A stretch of 64,000 bases of DNA from Argyresthia goedartella (GCA_949825045.1 OX463829.1:28397715-28461714); one strand, 5' to 3'. Positions 32,868-43,959 are shown, counted from the first letter of the stretch. The notes: generated from the letters alone by a model not told the origin. Numbers and translations: made by a program.

Positions 32868-33164
32868 CTATACCCATGGACATCTGTCCTCTAAGTAATC
32901 AGATATCCTGTAGTAACCTTTTTTATACAATTTCTGTTTTATTATTATTTTAAACTTGTCTAAAGGTAAGTTTTTAATATCAGTAGGGACCTTATTGTAA
33001 TAGCGTATACAATTGCCTTTAAAAGAATTACTAATTTTATGTAGTCGGCTTACATAAGCAACCAACTTGTCTTTATTTCTAGTATTAAAATTGTGTATAT
33101 CACTGTACTTCTGAAAATTAGTTATATTTCTTTTTACATACACAAGATTGTCATAGATATATTG
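32868..33164 (-). pseudogene. LINE ORF2 C-terminal piece (downstream of the BEL/Pao insertion)
   Basis: 98 codons and a stop, including VKRNITNFQKYSDIHNFNTR and NCIRYYNKVPTDIKNLPLDK. In phase with the upstream piece at 38265 once the insertion and one copy of its ATTG target duplication are discounted (codon arithmetic: 2,523 bp upstream, 297 bp here). Confidence 0.9.
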
Positions 33165-33380
33165 TGTATGATCAAGTGCTTAGTAGACGGCACTTTCCAC
33201 ACAGTTGTATAAAGTTCTAGTAGTGAGTTGTTACGAATGAAGTAGTAAAGTAGTGGTAGTAATGAAACACGTCATTTTGTCTTCACTGTAAGTGGTCAAC
33301 TAAATTTATTACGGTAGAAATATGCGGGCTGAGTAAACTGCCACGTTAACAAAACATTATATGCACGGTGTAACCGTACA
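33165..33380 (-). repeat. 3' LTR of BEL/Pao element 3
   Basis: 216 bp, TGTATGATCAAG to GTGTAACCGTACA on the plus strand. Confidence 0.95.
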
Positions 33381-33560
33381 TGCTCCGAAACCCCAAAGAT
33401 AGTAGGGGTAGTAAACTGTACTCTAATAACACAAAGTAATCAGTAAAATAAAATCATTCAAAGCAACATAATACAAGCATAATACAAACTTGAAGTATAT
33501 CTTATAAAATTCAACTTAATAACTAAACACAGTACTTAAGAATTTTGGGTTGAAATTAAG
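33381..33560 (-). other. untranslated segment between env and 3' LTR of element 3
   Basis: 180 bp, AT-rich. The purine tract expected next to the LTR would be GGTTTCGGAGCA-like here (33381-33394, minus) and is weak. Confidence 0.4.
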
Positions 33561-35249
33561 TTAATCAAAATTAAAGGCGATATTATCACCATCAGCTGAA
33601 GTGGGATGCGCCTTCTGCGCTTGTTGCTGTTTCGCTTTGGATAGCGTCTGTAGCTCGATGATTTCCATGCGAGCTTGCGTGCGTCTCATTTTTGTGCAGA
33701 TGTGAGGACAGCATCTTCTTATAATCCATATGACTAGGACCGTAAATGCTGCTGCTAGGAGGATGTAGCTGATCGCGTATTGATGGACGTCGTGGATTGT
33801 GACCGATGATGGGAGATAGTTGCGGTCTTTCTGCGAGTTAATTTTCTTGTCAATCTCATCTAATTCGGCAGTGTTATATTGAAACGCTTGGTTCTGATTG
33901 TGATATGTGATATTCACAATGTTATTTATCGACGAGTTTAGTAGCGGTATGTTGAAGTTGTATTCCAGCTTAGCGTCGCTGCTGTATTGGTTGTGCGAGA
34001 AGATAGTTAGCTCATTCGATTGTAGGATACATCCTTGAGCAAGAGTTACTATCCCGGATGATGTCAAAGTTTCCATTGTCACGTCGCTATCGCATATGGT
34101 TCGAAAGGCGCAAGTCGCGCAGCACTTAGCTAACCATGTGTTTGGTGCATGTAATTCGATCCATTCGTCTTCGCACGGCGCACGGGTGACTGCGCACGGC
34201 AAATTAGAGTGATGACCCAGTAGTTTTGCTTCACATGGGATCTTATAGTTATTTAAGTTGTAGACAGGAAGATTTTTGTAGCACAAAAAGTTGTCTGTTT
34301 TTTGTTGAACGCAGTGCTTCAAGTCTTCTTCCATCAATGTTATATACGTATTTTTCCGAAAGTTTACGGCGATGTAGGTTGATGATAGTTTCATGGTAAA
34401 AGTTTCCTTGTTTACTTTAATAGGTAACGGTATAGCTTGATAAAATGTGTAGATTTCGTCCGAGATTAATGGTATGTGGATTTCGAATAGGAAGTAAGTC
34501 TCTGTTACTCTCGCCTTCACATAGAGGAGTTTGTACAAGTCCTTCATACCCTCTTTTGTATTTTTTGTCGGCAGAGATAATGTTCTCGGCAGTTTTGCTG
34601 ATATAGCGTCTAGTTGCTTGATAAGGTTGACTGGGGACAGAAGCCGGACTTCCATGTGACCTTTGTAGACTTCAGTCAGGGTTTCAAAAAGCATTTCTTG
34701 TACTCCTTTCAAATTGTTTATCAGGAAATGTAGGGAAAGTGACGCTGAGTTATAGTAATTTGAGGCCATCACTGCTTCCATTTCTGATTCGATCTTGGCG
34801 AAGTTTTTGTTTGTTTGGTTCATAAATCCATCAATCATCAAAAATTGCTTCTGGATGTTGGTTTCACTTTTCTTGAGTACGTTATTTTCTAGTTCCACTA
34901 TGGATGTTTGATTCCGAATTAGTTCGAGCAAGTAGTTTTCATTGTTCTGTACTGCCTCTATGTCTTTTTGGTACTTATCCGCAAAGTGTTGGTCTAGAAT
35001 GCCGAATAAGCTGTTGGCTATGTAGCCTCCTGCGTTTAATAGTCCACGTTTCTTTCTACTTGATAGATGCGTGTGCGGTGCAAGTAGTATGGTGTTGTAG
35101 TAGCTGAGTATTTCGACCTCGTGATAAAGCTGTTGCAGCGTATATTTGCAGTATCTTGGATCGGTTTTTTCACAAAGATCCTTCACATCAGCGAGATATG
35201 CTTCAATACGATGAACTCCATCCCAGTAGTTAGTCAAGTTATAGTACAT
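33561..35249 (-). pseudogene. env: envelope-like fusion glycoprotein of BEL/Pao element 3
   Basis: 562 codons without a stop, of the insect F-type envelope family shared by errantiviruses, some BEL/Pao elements and baculoviruses. A basic furin-like site RKKR (residues 65-68) precedes a glycine-rich fusion-peptide-like segment. A long helical region with few breaks follows (about 90-210). The ectodomain is cysteine-bearing, with paired Cys near 345-400. A transmembrane segment (YAISYILLAAAFTVLVIWII, about 490-510) is followed by a basic cytoplasmic tail. The probable signal peptide lies upstream in the same phase at 35417-35366, separated from this frame by a TAA at 35277-35279, so the frame given here lacks its natural N-terminus. 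Role known for the family: membrane fusion at entry. Described only as a decayed element gene. Confidence 0.88.
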
Positions 35250-35276
35250 TAGGAGTGTCCATTCGTCATTGATTGT

Positions 35277-36250
35277 TTATATTTTGCCTCTCGTGTCGTA
35301 GTAGATAGGGCGCGCGGCTTCCAATGGTGTAATATGAGCCCTCGTTGCTATGTTGCCGCCGCTTCCGTGTGTCTGAGTTGTAAACACACAGAGCGTTATC
35401 AGTAAGGTTAATAACATTGAAAAGCCTTTCTTCGCATTTGTTTTGCGCTTGGGTGCATTCTTGTCGGGATCGTTTTGTGCAGCGTCATCTTTTGCATTGG
35501 TCGGCAACGGTAATGGTGATAGTTTTACGATGGGCCTTTTCAAAGTAGTAGTTTGAGTTTTTATCGTGGCCACTCGCACGTATCCGTCTGGACCGGGATG
35601 AGTCTTGATTACCCGGCCAAGTGCCCATTTCCCGGGAGGCAGGTTATCCTCCTTTACCAGCACGACGTCATCTATTTGAACATTTTCAGTTGGTTTGTTC
35701 CATTTGCTCCGGATTTGCAGCTGTGTCAGGTACTCATTCGACCAGCCCTTCCAGAACTGCTGCAGCTGTTCGGTTAGACGCCACCTTCGTCTCAAGTCGA
35801 TGTTTCTGACGTCAGCATCGCTAGCTTGCGGGATTGTCATTACCGGACTGCCTGTGAGAAAATGGCCCGGCGTCAAGTAGTTGAAGTATTCATCTGGATC
35901 TTCCGTCAGTGGGCACAGCGGTCTCGAGTTCATACAGCCTTCTATCTGTGCCAGTAGTGTAGTAAACTCTTCGTAAGTAAGTTTTTGGTCTCCAAGTACT
36001 CGCCGTAGATGATGTTTCATCCCTTTCACTGCAGCCTCCCAGAGACCGCCAGCGCTGGGCCACGCGGGGGCGTTGAAATGCCAGGTGACCTGGAGAGTAT
36101 TTATTTTGTCAAAGAATTGCGGTGTAAGTATCGTCTTGTAGAAGTCGAATTCTTTGCGTAGTGCCTTTGACGCCCCGACCAGGTTAGTTCCGTTATCACT
36201 GTATACGTGGGTCGTCGTTGAGTAGAGTAGTTTCTTCCAGAACCCGGAGT
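35277..36250 (-). pseudogene. pol: integrase C-terminal half of element 3, running into the env signal peptide
   Basis: The frame overlaps the end of gag in another phase. It contains VYSDNGTNLVGA (second catalytic Asp), GGLWEAAVKGMKHH (catalytic Glu) and the C-terminal domain with LTPGHFLTG and DDVVLVKEDNLPPGKW. The HHCC finger and first Asp are missing. After the integrase tail (KRPIVKLSPLPLP) the same phase holds a hydrophobic stretch MLLTLLITLCVFTTQTHG starting at 35417, a good signal peptide for Env. It stops at TAA 35277; beyond the stop the phase continues into env. Confidence 0.85.
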
Positions 36251-37792
36251 TGAGGGTGGTTTCTTCATCTTATTGTGCAACAGCGTGTGATGTGGCTTAG
36301 CACACTCTTTGCATTTCTTAGTCGATGAGCACTGCATGTCGCCGTGGTCGTACAGACAGTTTTTGCAGAGTTGCATGCGGGCGACGTTAGAGTTTCTGGT
36401 TTCAGTGTTCATGTCTAGAAACTTGCGGCATTTCATGAGTACGTGGTTTTCGTCACAAAGTGGGCAATTTCTTTGGTAAGACGTGAAAAATGACTTCTTA
36501 TATTCCCGTTTGAATCCAAAAGTCGGTTTATATGTCCCGTAGTGCTGCTTTTCAGTAGGTTGAGGCGGTTTCTGTACCTTAGGGACTTCTTTTTGACGAG
36601 TTTTTATTTCTAACGCCATAAATTGGCTTTCCAAGAAGTTTGTGAACTCATGAAGGTCTGGTACTTCCCTCGGTTCACGTAGTTCTTTGCAGTATTCGTT
36701 GTAGGTATCAGAGTCAAGTTTTTGCGACATAAGGTGCACAATTAGCGGATCCCAATTTTCTGTTTCCACGCCGATGTTAGTTAAGCCATTCATGCATTCA
36801 TTTATGACGTCATGCATTCTTTTGACAGTAAATGCGCTCGCCTGGTGTATTACTGGTAAATTCAACATAGTATTTATGTAGGATGTAAATTGCAGTCTGC
36901 GATTGTCGTAGCGCTGCATAAGGATGTTCCAGCATGACTCATAATTTTCAGCACTGATGTTCAAATGCTGCACTAGTTTTTCAGCCTCCCCTCTCAGCTT
37001 TGCTTTTAAGTGTTGAAGTTTTTGTGCCTTGGAAATAGATGGATTGTTGTGTATTGTTTCCAAGAACAAATCTTTAAAAGACACCCATTGTTCATAGTTT
37101 CCGGTGAATATGGGGATGTCAATCTTTGGTGCGGATTGCTTGTAGTGTACATTGGTCCACAGCTTTTTATGCAGTGATTTTTTAAGTCGGTCGTATTCGC
37201 CTTCCAAAGTCATGAATAAGTCGTAGTACTTTTCCTCCGAACCTTGCAGTAGGGCGTCCAGTTCCCAGTGTAGTTTATCTATTGCTTCCCATTTTGATCC
37301 CATTATCTTGAGGTGATCTTCAATCTCCCATTTCTCCATAGTATCTTCAATGTTCACTTTCGACATGGCCCTGTCAATGGCCTTGCAGTTTCCTTCCTGT
37401 CTAGTAAGTAGCTCTCTGACCTTGGTACTTGTGTCATCTACCTTCTTGGTCAGTTCTTCTCCAGTAAGACCGACATTTGTAGTTGAAGTTTTGTCAAAGT
37501 CGTCTTCTTGCAGGCTCTGAGACATGAGTTGTAGTATATTTTCTTTAGTGTTTGTATATATCTCCTTAGTTCTTTCGTAGACACATTCCTTAAAATATTC
37601 AATATCTTTTTCCTCATATTCCAATAATAATGCATGTCTTTGCTCAAAATCCTTCCATTGAGTTTCAAGTGATACAAGTCTCTTCGTGAGATAGTCTGGC
37701 CTTTTCTTCCTTTCTGCTCCGTCCTTTTTGTAGTTAGCGCAGAGACTTTTTATGTTTTCAAAGACTTTGCTCTGAGTTTGTAGTTCAGCCAT
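36101..37792 (-). pseudogene. gag: Gag of BEL/Pao element 3, C-terminus replaced at a deletion junction
   Basis: 563 codons. The first 250 residues are charged and helical. The BEL/Pao gag domain follows (IDIPIFTGNYEQWVSFKDLF near 224-243, LQHLKAKLRGEAEKLVQHLN after it). Then come cysteine-histidine motifs: CPLCDENHVLMKC, CKNCLYDHGDMQC and CKECAKPHHTLLH. After MKKPPSTPG the frame reads through integrase DNA in the wrong phase, so the last 50 or so residues are not Gag. The junction is near 36245-36255. Diverged from Gag of elements 1 and 2, a different BEL/Pao lineage. Confidence 0.88.
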
Positions 37793-38032
37793 AGTTATGT
37801 TTAGTTGGTACCTTTTAGTTTCAGTAAGTATGAGTAGTATGTAGTTGATGAGTTCGACACGTAGTAGACGGTGTCCCTTGCTTGTTTCATCAGTAGTAAG
37901 TAGTCGCGATGCTTGATTTTGTCAGCGCACGCTAAGTTTTCTTCGTAGCTCGACCCGTAGAGTCGTAGGTCGCACACAGTTCTTCTCAATGCTCCCACAG
38001 TCCAAAAACCACAGAACACACTGAGTTTTCTC
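37793..38032 (-). other. leader of BEL/Pao element 3
   Basis: About 240 bp between primer site and gag ATG. An overlapping open frame (38082-37801) covers part of the LTR and leader and has no recognised domain. Confidence 0.5.
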
Positions 38033-38042
38033 GAAGGACCAT
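38033..38042 (-). other. primer binding site of element 3
   Basis: Minus strand TGGTCCTTCG begins two bases after the LTR terminus; TGG pairs with a tRNA CCA end. Confidence 0.5.
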
Positions 38043-38044
38043 AA

Positions 38045-38260
38045 TGTATGATCAAGTACTTAGTAGACGGCACTTTCCACACAGTTGTATAAAGTTCTAG
38101 TAGTGAGTTGTTACGAATGAAGTAGTAAAGTAGTGGTAGTAATGAAACACGTCATTTTGTCTTCACTGTAAGTGGTCAACTAAATTTATTACGGTAGAAA
38201 TATGCGGGCTGAGTAAACTGCCACGTTAACAAAACATTATATGCACGGTGTAACCGTACA
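38045..38260 (-). repeat. 5' LTR of BEL/Pao element 3
   Basis: 216 bp, one substitution from the 3' LTR. Confidence 0.95.
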
Positions 38261-38264
38261 ATTG

Positions 38265-40787
38265 AGACACAAATGTCAGAATATTGATTTCTTTAAACTT
38301 TTCCCTCAGTGACACTCTAGGCCCTAATCTATAAATTGCACGAACAGCCCGTTTCTGCAGAATAAATATACTATTAGCATTCGCAGCGTGACCCCACAAT
38401 AAAATACCATAGGTCATTAGACTATGAAAGTAACTAAAGTAGACTAGTCTAGCGGTGTCTACGTCGGTAAGAGCTCTAATTTTTTTAACTGCGAACGCTG
38501 CCGAGCTCAGTCTGTTCGACAATTTATTTATATGAGGATCCCATTGTAGTTTGGCGTCTAAAGTAATGCCCAAAAAGACAGTCGACTGCACAAGGTCCAA
38601 TCTCTGTCCTTTTATAAATATGTCTGTAGTTACCGGGTTCACATTGGGTAACACGAATTTAATACATTTAGTTTTCTTTTCATTAAGTAATAAATTGTTA
38701 ACAGTAAACCAGTTCACTATACTAGAGATAGCATTGTTTACCTCGTCATAATTTGATTGCTGTCTTTTAACTTTAAATATCAAAGAAGTATCATCGGCAA
38801 ACAATACTAACCCATGTTTTGCTTTAACAAGGTAAGGTAAATCATTTATATATACTAAAAACAAGAAAGGACCAAGAATTGAACCTTGCGGTACGCCCAT
38901 ACTTATTGAAGACCCAGGTGATCTTTTCCCATTAACATCGACCATCTGAACCCTATCTGTTAGATATGAATCCAGAAGGCCAAGTGCCTGATCTTTTACA
39001 CCATAAAGGCGTAACTTCCTGACAAGAGTGTCATGATGGACGCAATCAAAAGCCTTGGATAGATCGCAGAAGACACCTATTGCATCCATTGCGTCTTCCC
39101 AGGCATCAAAAATATTGTCGATTAGTTCAACACCAGCATCGGCTGTTGAACGACCCTTTGTGAAACCAAACTGAGCAATATGAATTAAATTATTGAGATA
39201 AAAATGACTTTGCAATTGATTAAGTATGAGTTTTTCAAATATTTTGCTAAGCGTTGGTAGTATCGATATGGGTCTAAAATTGGTGGGGTCTGATGTACTA
39301 CCAGCTTTGAATAAAGGTATAACTTTACTTAGTTTCATCAAGTCAGGAAACACACCACTATCTATACATTGATTAAATATACAACAAAGGTGAGGTGCAA
39401 TACAATCTACAATGGAACTAATAATTTTTACTGATAGACCATGGGCGTCAGCTGTCTTTTTCATTTCCAGGGATTTAAACGCTTTTACAATGTCTTCATT
39501 ATTTACGTGCCTAAATTTAAAATCTGTTTTACATTCCTCAAAGTTTTGTTTAAGTATAGATTCAGCAGCAGCGGGAGATGAATTTAAAGACTTGGTTGTT
39601 GAAACTGGAATGTCCGTAAAGAAATTTTCGAAAGCTTTTGCTACTTCTAGGTCTGTACTTAGCAATTGATTATCTATCTTAAGCTTGAAGTTATTATGTG
39701 TAGCTTTGGCCTTTCCAGTCTCTCTGTTTATAATTTGCCAAGTCGTTTTCATTACATTGCTACTAGATTCAATTTTGTTTTTAATGAAATTAGATTTAGC
39801 TACGGCACAAACGCGTTTAAACATTTTTGAATAACTACGAACATAATCTAGAAAGGCCGTATTTTTGTTATATGATTTCTCTTCATAGAGTTCATATAAT
39901 CTTCGTCTGCTCCTATGAATTCCAACTGTCGCCCAATCACTAAACAAAGCTTTGTTATTAACTTTTATAGTTTTTGATTTAAATACCGTATCATATTCAT
40001 TTTTGACAAGGTTAAATACTGAGTTGTACAACAAATTTGGATCGTCACTGTATGGTATTTCCCATAGTTTATCTAAAATATTATTCCTGTAGTGTTCAAG
40101 CCGAGTGTCACTAACGGGCACACATGTAATATCCTCTTTTTGGTCCTTTTTTATTTTAATATTGAATATACCTATCTGACCAGAGTGATCAGAGGTTAAT
40201 TTATTGATGACCGATTTGAAAATGGGCGTAATGTTAGTAAATATATTGTCAATGCAGGTAGCAGATGTTGCAGTAATTCTAGTAGGCTCCAAAAACAGAT
40301 AGTTCATGTTGTGACATAAAAATAAAGATTTTAATCTAGTACAAATATTATTATCCTCTAACAGATTAACATTAAAATCACCACAAATTATAAAAAATTT
40401 GTTTTTATCGCTGATTTTAATCAACACTTCATCCATTTTCTTTTCGAATAAATCAAAGGATGAATCTGGTGGTCTGTATACGCTCATTACAATAAGTTGT
40501 TCAAGTTCAATACAGGCTATTTCCATGGTACGCTCAACAGACAGGCTCACTATATCAACTCGTTCCTTATATTTAAAACTATTATTTACAAGTATTAAGG
40601 AGCCACCGCGATCAGCTGTTTTTCTGTTGAACGAACTAGCAACGTGGTGGTTATTAAAGTTGAACATGAACTGATAACTCTTTAAAAAGTGCTCTGTTAT
40701 ACATAAAATATCAATATTATTACAGTTCATGAATAACTCAATTTCCAGTTCTTTACTTAACATGCCCTGTATATTTTGATGAACCAC
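38265..40787 (-). pseudogene. LINE ORF2: APE endonuclease and reverse transcriptase (5' piece)
   Basis: 841 codons without a stop up to the BEL/Pao target site, plus 98 more at 33164-32868. Endonuclease: HQNIQGMLSKELEIE near the start, ICGDFNVNLL and SDHSG. RT: PISILPTLSKIFEKLILNQL, VFCDLSKAFDCVHHD, VPQGSILGPFLFLVYINDLP, then LVLFADDTSLIF (FADD). The C-terminal ANSIFILQKRAVRAIYRLG follows. The protein nicks target DNA and copies element RNA at the nick. The phase is open further upstream to about 40919, overlapping the ORF1 end, so the natural start may lie there (the codon at 40787 is GTG). Clade: Jockey/CR1 group, not resolved further. This is the best-preserved LINE frame in the window, disabled by the insertion and by 5' truncation. 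Confidence 0.92.
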
Positions 40788-40909
40788 GTTTAAAATATTC
40801 TTACTTTTACATTTTTCATTACTAGTAACTTGATTTAATGGGCAAGATGCAGGTATATTTATACAAATATTAATATTACTGCCAGAGCTACTCTCTGTTG
40901 TCCTATGGG

Positions 40910-41329
40910 TTAATTTAAAGAGCTTGGAACAGATTCCAAGGAGTACATGTCATTATTATTACACTGCTCAATAGAAGCAGGCGTTTCAGTAGTCAAAAAC
41001 TTGACTGAGTTCAAAATAAAATAAGATAGTGACTGTGCTATCTGTTTTGTATAAAACCTAGATAGGTAATACCTATCCTTAGTCAAATAAAAATATTTTC
41101 CAATACAAATATTGGTGTCTATGAAATGAAATTTTTCAGTATGACGACATGTCAATGTGTGTATAAATGTATTATAATCATGTCTTATATGATTTTCATG
41201 TTGTGACAAAGATTGGCTGAAGGGAAACGCAAACAAGATTATTCTATCTACATTTTGTAAAGAATTTAATTTGGAAAAGTATTTAGTAACTAGTTTTTTA
41301 GATACATTTTCCCTTCTACCAATTACCAT
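40910..41329 (-). pseudogene. LINE ORF1 C-terminal fragment
   Basis: 139 codons left after 5' truncation at the mariner junction. It has VDRIILFAFPFSQSLSQHEN, KFHFIDTN and RYYLSRFYTKQIAQSL, which would fit the C-terminal part of an SGNH-esterase-like ORF1 domain known from CR1-type LINEs. That identification is tentative. It ends just before and overlaps the upstream extension of ORF2. Confidence 0.6.
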
Positions 41330-41338
41330 TACCTAGGG

Positions 41339-41517
41339 CGACCACTTCTTGACCTGTCATCTACACTAGAGTCTTCATTGTATCGTTTTATGGTACGATA
41401 ACGGAATCTTTGGGTTATATTCAAATTTTTCAGTAAGTCGAAAATCTGAATTGGCGCGTAACCGCAACGATGCAACGCAATAACTGCGACACGGTCTTCT
41501 TTAAGTCTCCACTCCAT
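41339..41517 (-). pseudogene. mariner transposase, N-terminal HTH (5' piece of a split gene)
   Basis: Starts MEWRLKEDRVAVIALHRCGY and ends with SSVDDRSRSGRPR at the LINE junction. It is the first DNA-binding helix-turn-helix. The ATG at 41517 is chosen because total length then matches the family; longer upstream frames run into the TIR. Continues at 32632. Confidence 0.9.
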
Positions 41518-41984
41518 ATTTAAAAATGAGGAAAATTCTAAAAAGTACACATTTTTATTTTCATGAAAAATTCGAAATTCGAATTCAATAAACTTTTTTG
41601 TGGCCAGCGTTTTAAATTCAAAAGTTTTTATTGTGTGACAGAACTTATGACCTGACTGTGTATATACATATATGTTGATACCGATATCAAGTGAGGAGAT
41701 TTCTAGAAATGCCATGGGCGGTAAAGTGACTGTCCTTTATGAAACGTTAATGTAGAAGGAGTCGCGATAGGTCAAGAGATACAGAATCATGATACTCATG
41801 ATGATAGTATAAGATTACCTTTCTTTAGCAAACCTTACTTTATCAAACCATGCTAGATGATTATAACGTGATGCTAGTGCCCTCTTCTTGTGAAATCGTA
41901 CAATTTGTTTTAATGTCCCGCCTCTTCTTAGCGAAATCTTCTCTGGCTCGGTTATTTTGAATTCGTTTGTGTCTTTAACAACCT

Positions 41985-42175
41985 CTCTGGCGCTGCGGTT
42001 GTGACTCTGCCAATCATGCGAGAAGTCCCGGATTTGATCCCCGGCTGAAGATAAGGAAAAAAAAAACACCAGGTCTTGGATATGTGTGACGTCGCTGGTT
42101 CTGTTTCCCATAACACAGGGTATCCTAGTGTGGGGCCAGAAGCAATGTATATGCCTGTTTTTAAATGTTTATGTT
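41985..42175 (+). repeat. old tRNA-derived SINE copy
   Basis: A-box-like TGGCGCTGCGG at 41988-41998 and B-box-like GGATTTGATCC at 42030-42040. The downstream body CAGGGTATCCTAGTGTGGGG...CAATGTAT matches the SINEs at 57071 and 57979. Confidence 0.7.
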
Positions 42176-42339
42176 TTGATGTTTATGTTGGTTTATAATA
42201 AGGCGCCAAAAATAACTAAAGAACTAAATGACAGCAAGAAATCCGGCAGCTCTTGTCCTGTAGCCAAGGATTCTGGTAACTATTTTAATTACCTACTTTA
42301 TTTTTACACCTAAAAAATCGATGCCTTGTTAAAAAAATC

Positions 42340-42740
42340 GGACAAGTGCGGGTCGGTCTCGCATAAGAAGGGTATCGTGCCATCGTACATGAAAAAGTAA
42401 GCGCTAAAGATAGTAAAACAAAAACAAACAGATAATAATATTATGTTCAAACTTTCGGCCCTAGAACTTAGAGAATGCGCTAGCGATATCAAACTAATTG
42501 CGCCACCACAACCTTGCAAGCCGCAAAACGCTGCTCTTGTATGGGGATCCCCCTTGATTTATAAAACCGCATCTAGTTCAATATTTGTTGCTGTAGCGGC
42601 AACAAAAATACCCATTCCGCGATGATTTCAACTCTCTACCACTACCGTTCGGTTCATAGGATACAGCCGGCTGAAGGACAGACAGACAGACGGAGAGATG
42701 GACAGCAGTGGCTTGGTAACAGGGTCCCGTTTGGAAACTC
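42340..42740 (-). repeat. diverged copy of the lepidopteran interspersed repeat
   Basis: Starts near GGACAAGTGCGGGTCGGTCTC and ends with AACAGGGTCCCGTTTGG after a GACAGACAGACGG microsatellite; it keeps GTAGCGGCAACAAAAATACC. Confidence 0.65.
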
Positions 42741-42744
42741 TCGA

Positions 42745-43700
42745 AACAACACTTTCTTCTTCTTCTTTAGTTTTCCTTTCCAGTCGTCCCTCGAGAAGAT
42801 GTACGACATGCATCTCATCAATGACGACTGGAACGGAATACTCAATATCGAATATTACGTCAGGCATATTGAAAATCACCTACAGTTCGCGAGCACGGCA
42901 CAATAAAAACAATACAAAGAAGTCGTATTTCAGTTAAAGCACGAGTTAGCAGAAATGCAACACTACAACCGCATACTACGCCAAGGTCAAGCTAAAAGGA
43001 GACATAAAAGGGGTCTCATAAACTGGGTAGGCTTCAACGCAAACTTTGGCGTGAGGGACTACAGAACTACCTGCAAGACCTACTCAAAAATCAAACGTCC
43101 GTTATAGAAGCACAGTGCAACCTACTACACCGTAACGAAGCCATAATCAACAAGCAGTTCAGGAACATTCAGCAAGACGTTCAAGAATTCCAGCTAGTAG
43201 AGCAACGCATGCGAGTTGAATACAACGTCGAGTTATTCACACTATCAACACTTCTTACAGCCGAAATAATCATCTCTAATATATAAAAAATCAACAAAAA
43301 CTCATCAATACATTCACAGAGCCCACACAAGTTCACCTGAACGCGCAATTGATACCTCCAGAGCAGGTGGAAGAGCAAATCATCATTTACAGTAACTTGT
43401 TCACCGATTTGACGCTGCCGGCCGACATACAGAAGCTTCCAAACCTGTGCAAAATAATAGGCCTGAGGTTCTTTATCATCGAAGCGAAGATACCACTCGT
43501 GAACAAGCTGCACTTTGAGATTGAATTAATTACGAGATCGCGCAGAGCAAGAAAAGGCCACAACAAACAAGCAGCTGACAGCACTGAGGACTTTCTCAAA
43601 TCCCGCACAAGGACATCCAATTGCAGGAGATAACACCAACGGCGACCACCGAAAGCCCGGGGACAGCAACGAGATCGACGCAGAAGCTGCGCAGGAGTCA
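42745..43700 (+). pseudogene. env: envelope remnant of an insect endogenous retroelement
   Basis: 42780-42905 encodes LINDDWNGILNIEYYVRHIE. 42940-43290, with a frame change, encodes a basic site RRHKRG followed by LINWVGFNANFG, then HRNEAIINKQFRNIQQDVQE. Further frames continue to about 43640 (FIIEAKIPLVNK). The order matches Env of element 3 (motif before the cleavage site, basic site, helical region), but sequence divergence is large. Stops and frameshifts make it non-functional, and the part with the transmembrane segment is not recognisable. 43700-43960 may be its LTR but no termini could be fixed. Confidence 0.7.
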
Positions 43701-43959
43701 CTCCCTTAGATTCTAAACCACATGTTAGCATATAGTAATGTAAATAATATTAGGCACTACATTATGCATAGTTTGTAGATATTTGACTAGGCCAACTGAG
43801 ATATCCTTAATAGAATAAGTAAACGATAAAAGGTATTCTCAAAAGAGCAGTCGTTGAGTTTGGAATCAATCTATCATCAAACATTACCTACTATACTGTA
43901 CACACACTACTATTAGTTGTTAATTATTGTAAACAAACCCCTTAAAATATGACTACACC

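Larger units (their letters stand above)
33165..38260 (-). mobile_element. env-bearing BEL/Pao element 3, internally deleted, recent insertion
   Basis: LTRs 33165-33380 and 38045-38260 (216 bp each) begin TGTA and end TACA, with one difference (AAGTGCTT versus AAGTACTT). A 4-bp target duplication ATTG is at 33161-33164 and 38261-38264. Minus-strand order: LTR, primer site, gag (37792-about 36250), integrase C-terminal part, env (33561), LTR. Protease, RT, RNase H and the first part of integrase are missing. The single LTR difference indicates very recent arrival. Confidence 0.95.
32633..41334 (-). mobile_element. Jockey/CR1-group LINE inside the mariner, split by a BEL/Pao element
   Basis: Own sequence is 32633-33164 plus 38265-41334, about 3.6 kb. 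It is 5'-truncated within ORF1 at 41334 and ends at 32633 in AATAAATGATTTGATTTTGA-type tail. A 4-bp duplication AGGG of mariner sequence flanks it. ORF2 is in phase across the BEL/Pao insertion. Confidence 0.9.
31646..41660 (-). mobile_element. DD37D mariner, split by a nested LINE
   Basis: Left TIR CATAGTCAGGCCATAAGTTC (31646 onward) and right TIR, reverse complemented, CACAGTCAGGTCATAAGTTC (41660 inward) are flanked by TA at 31644-31645 and 41661-41662. The mariner's own sequence is 31646-32632 plus 41339-41660, about 1.31 kb, the normal size. The LINE between is flanked by the duplicated AGGG (32629-32632 and 41335-41338). Confidence 0.92.

Noticed and set aside
37801..38082. 93-codon minus frame upstream of gag of element 3
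   Set aside because: Spans the LTR and leader, with no recognised domain; leader frames of this kind are common by chance.
42010..42110. Independent pol III gene
   Set aside because: B box is degenerate and the downstream body matches the SINE copies, so it is an old SINE.
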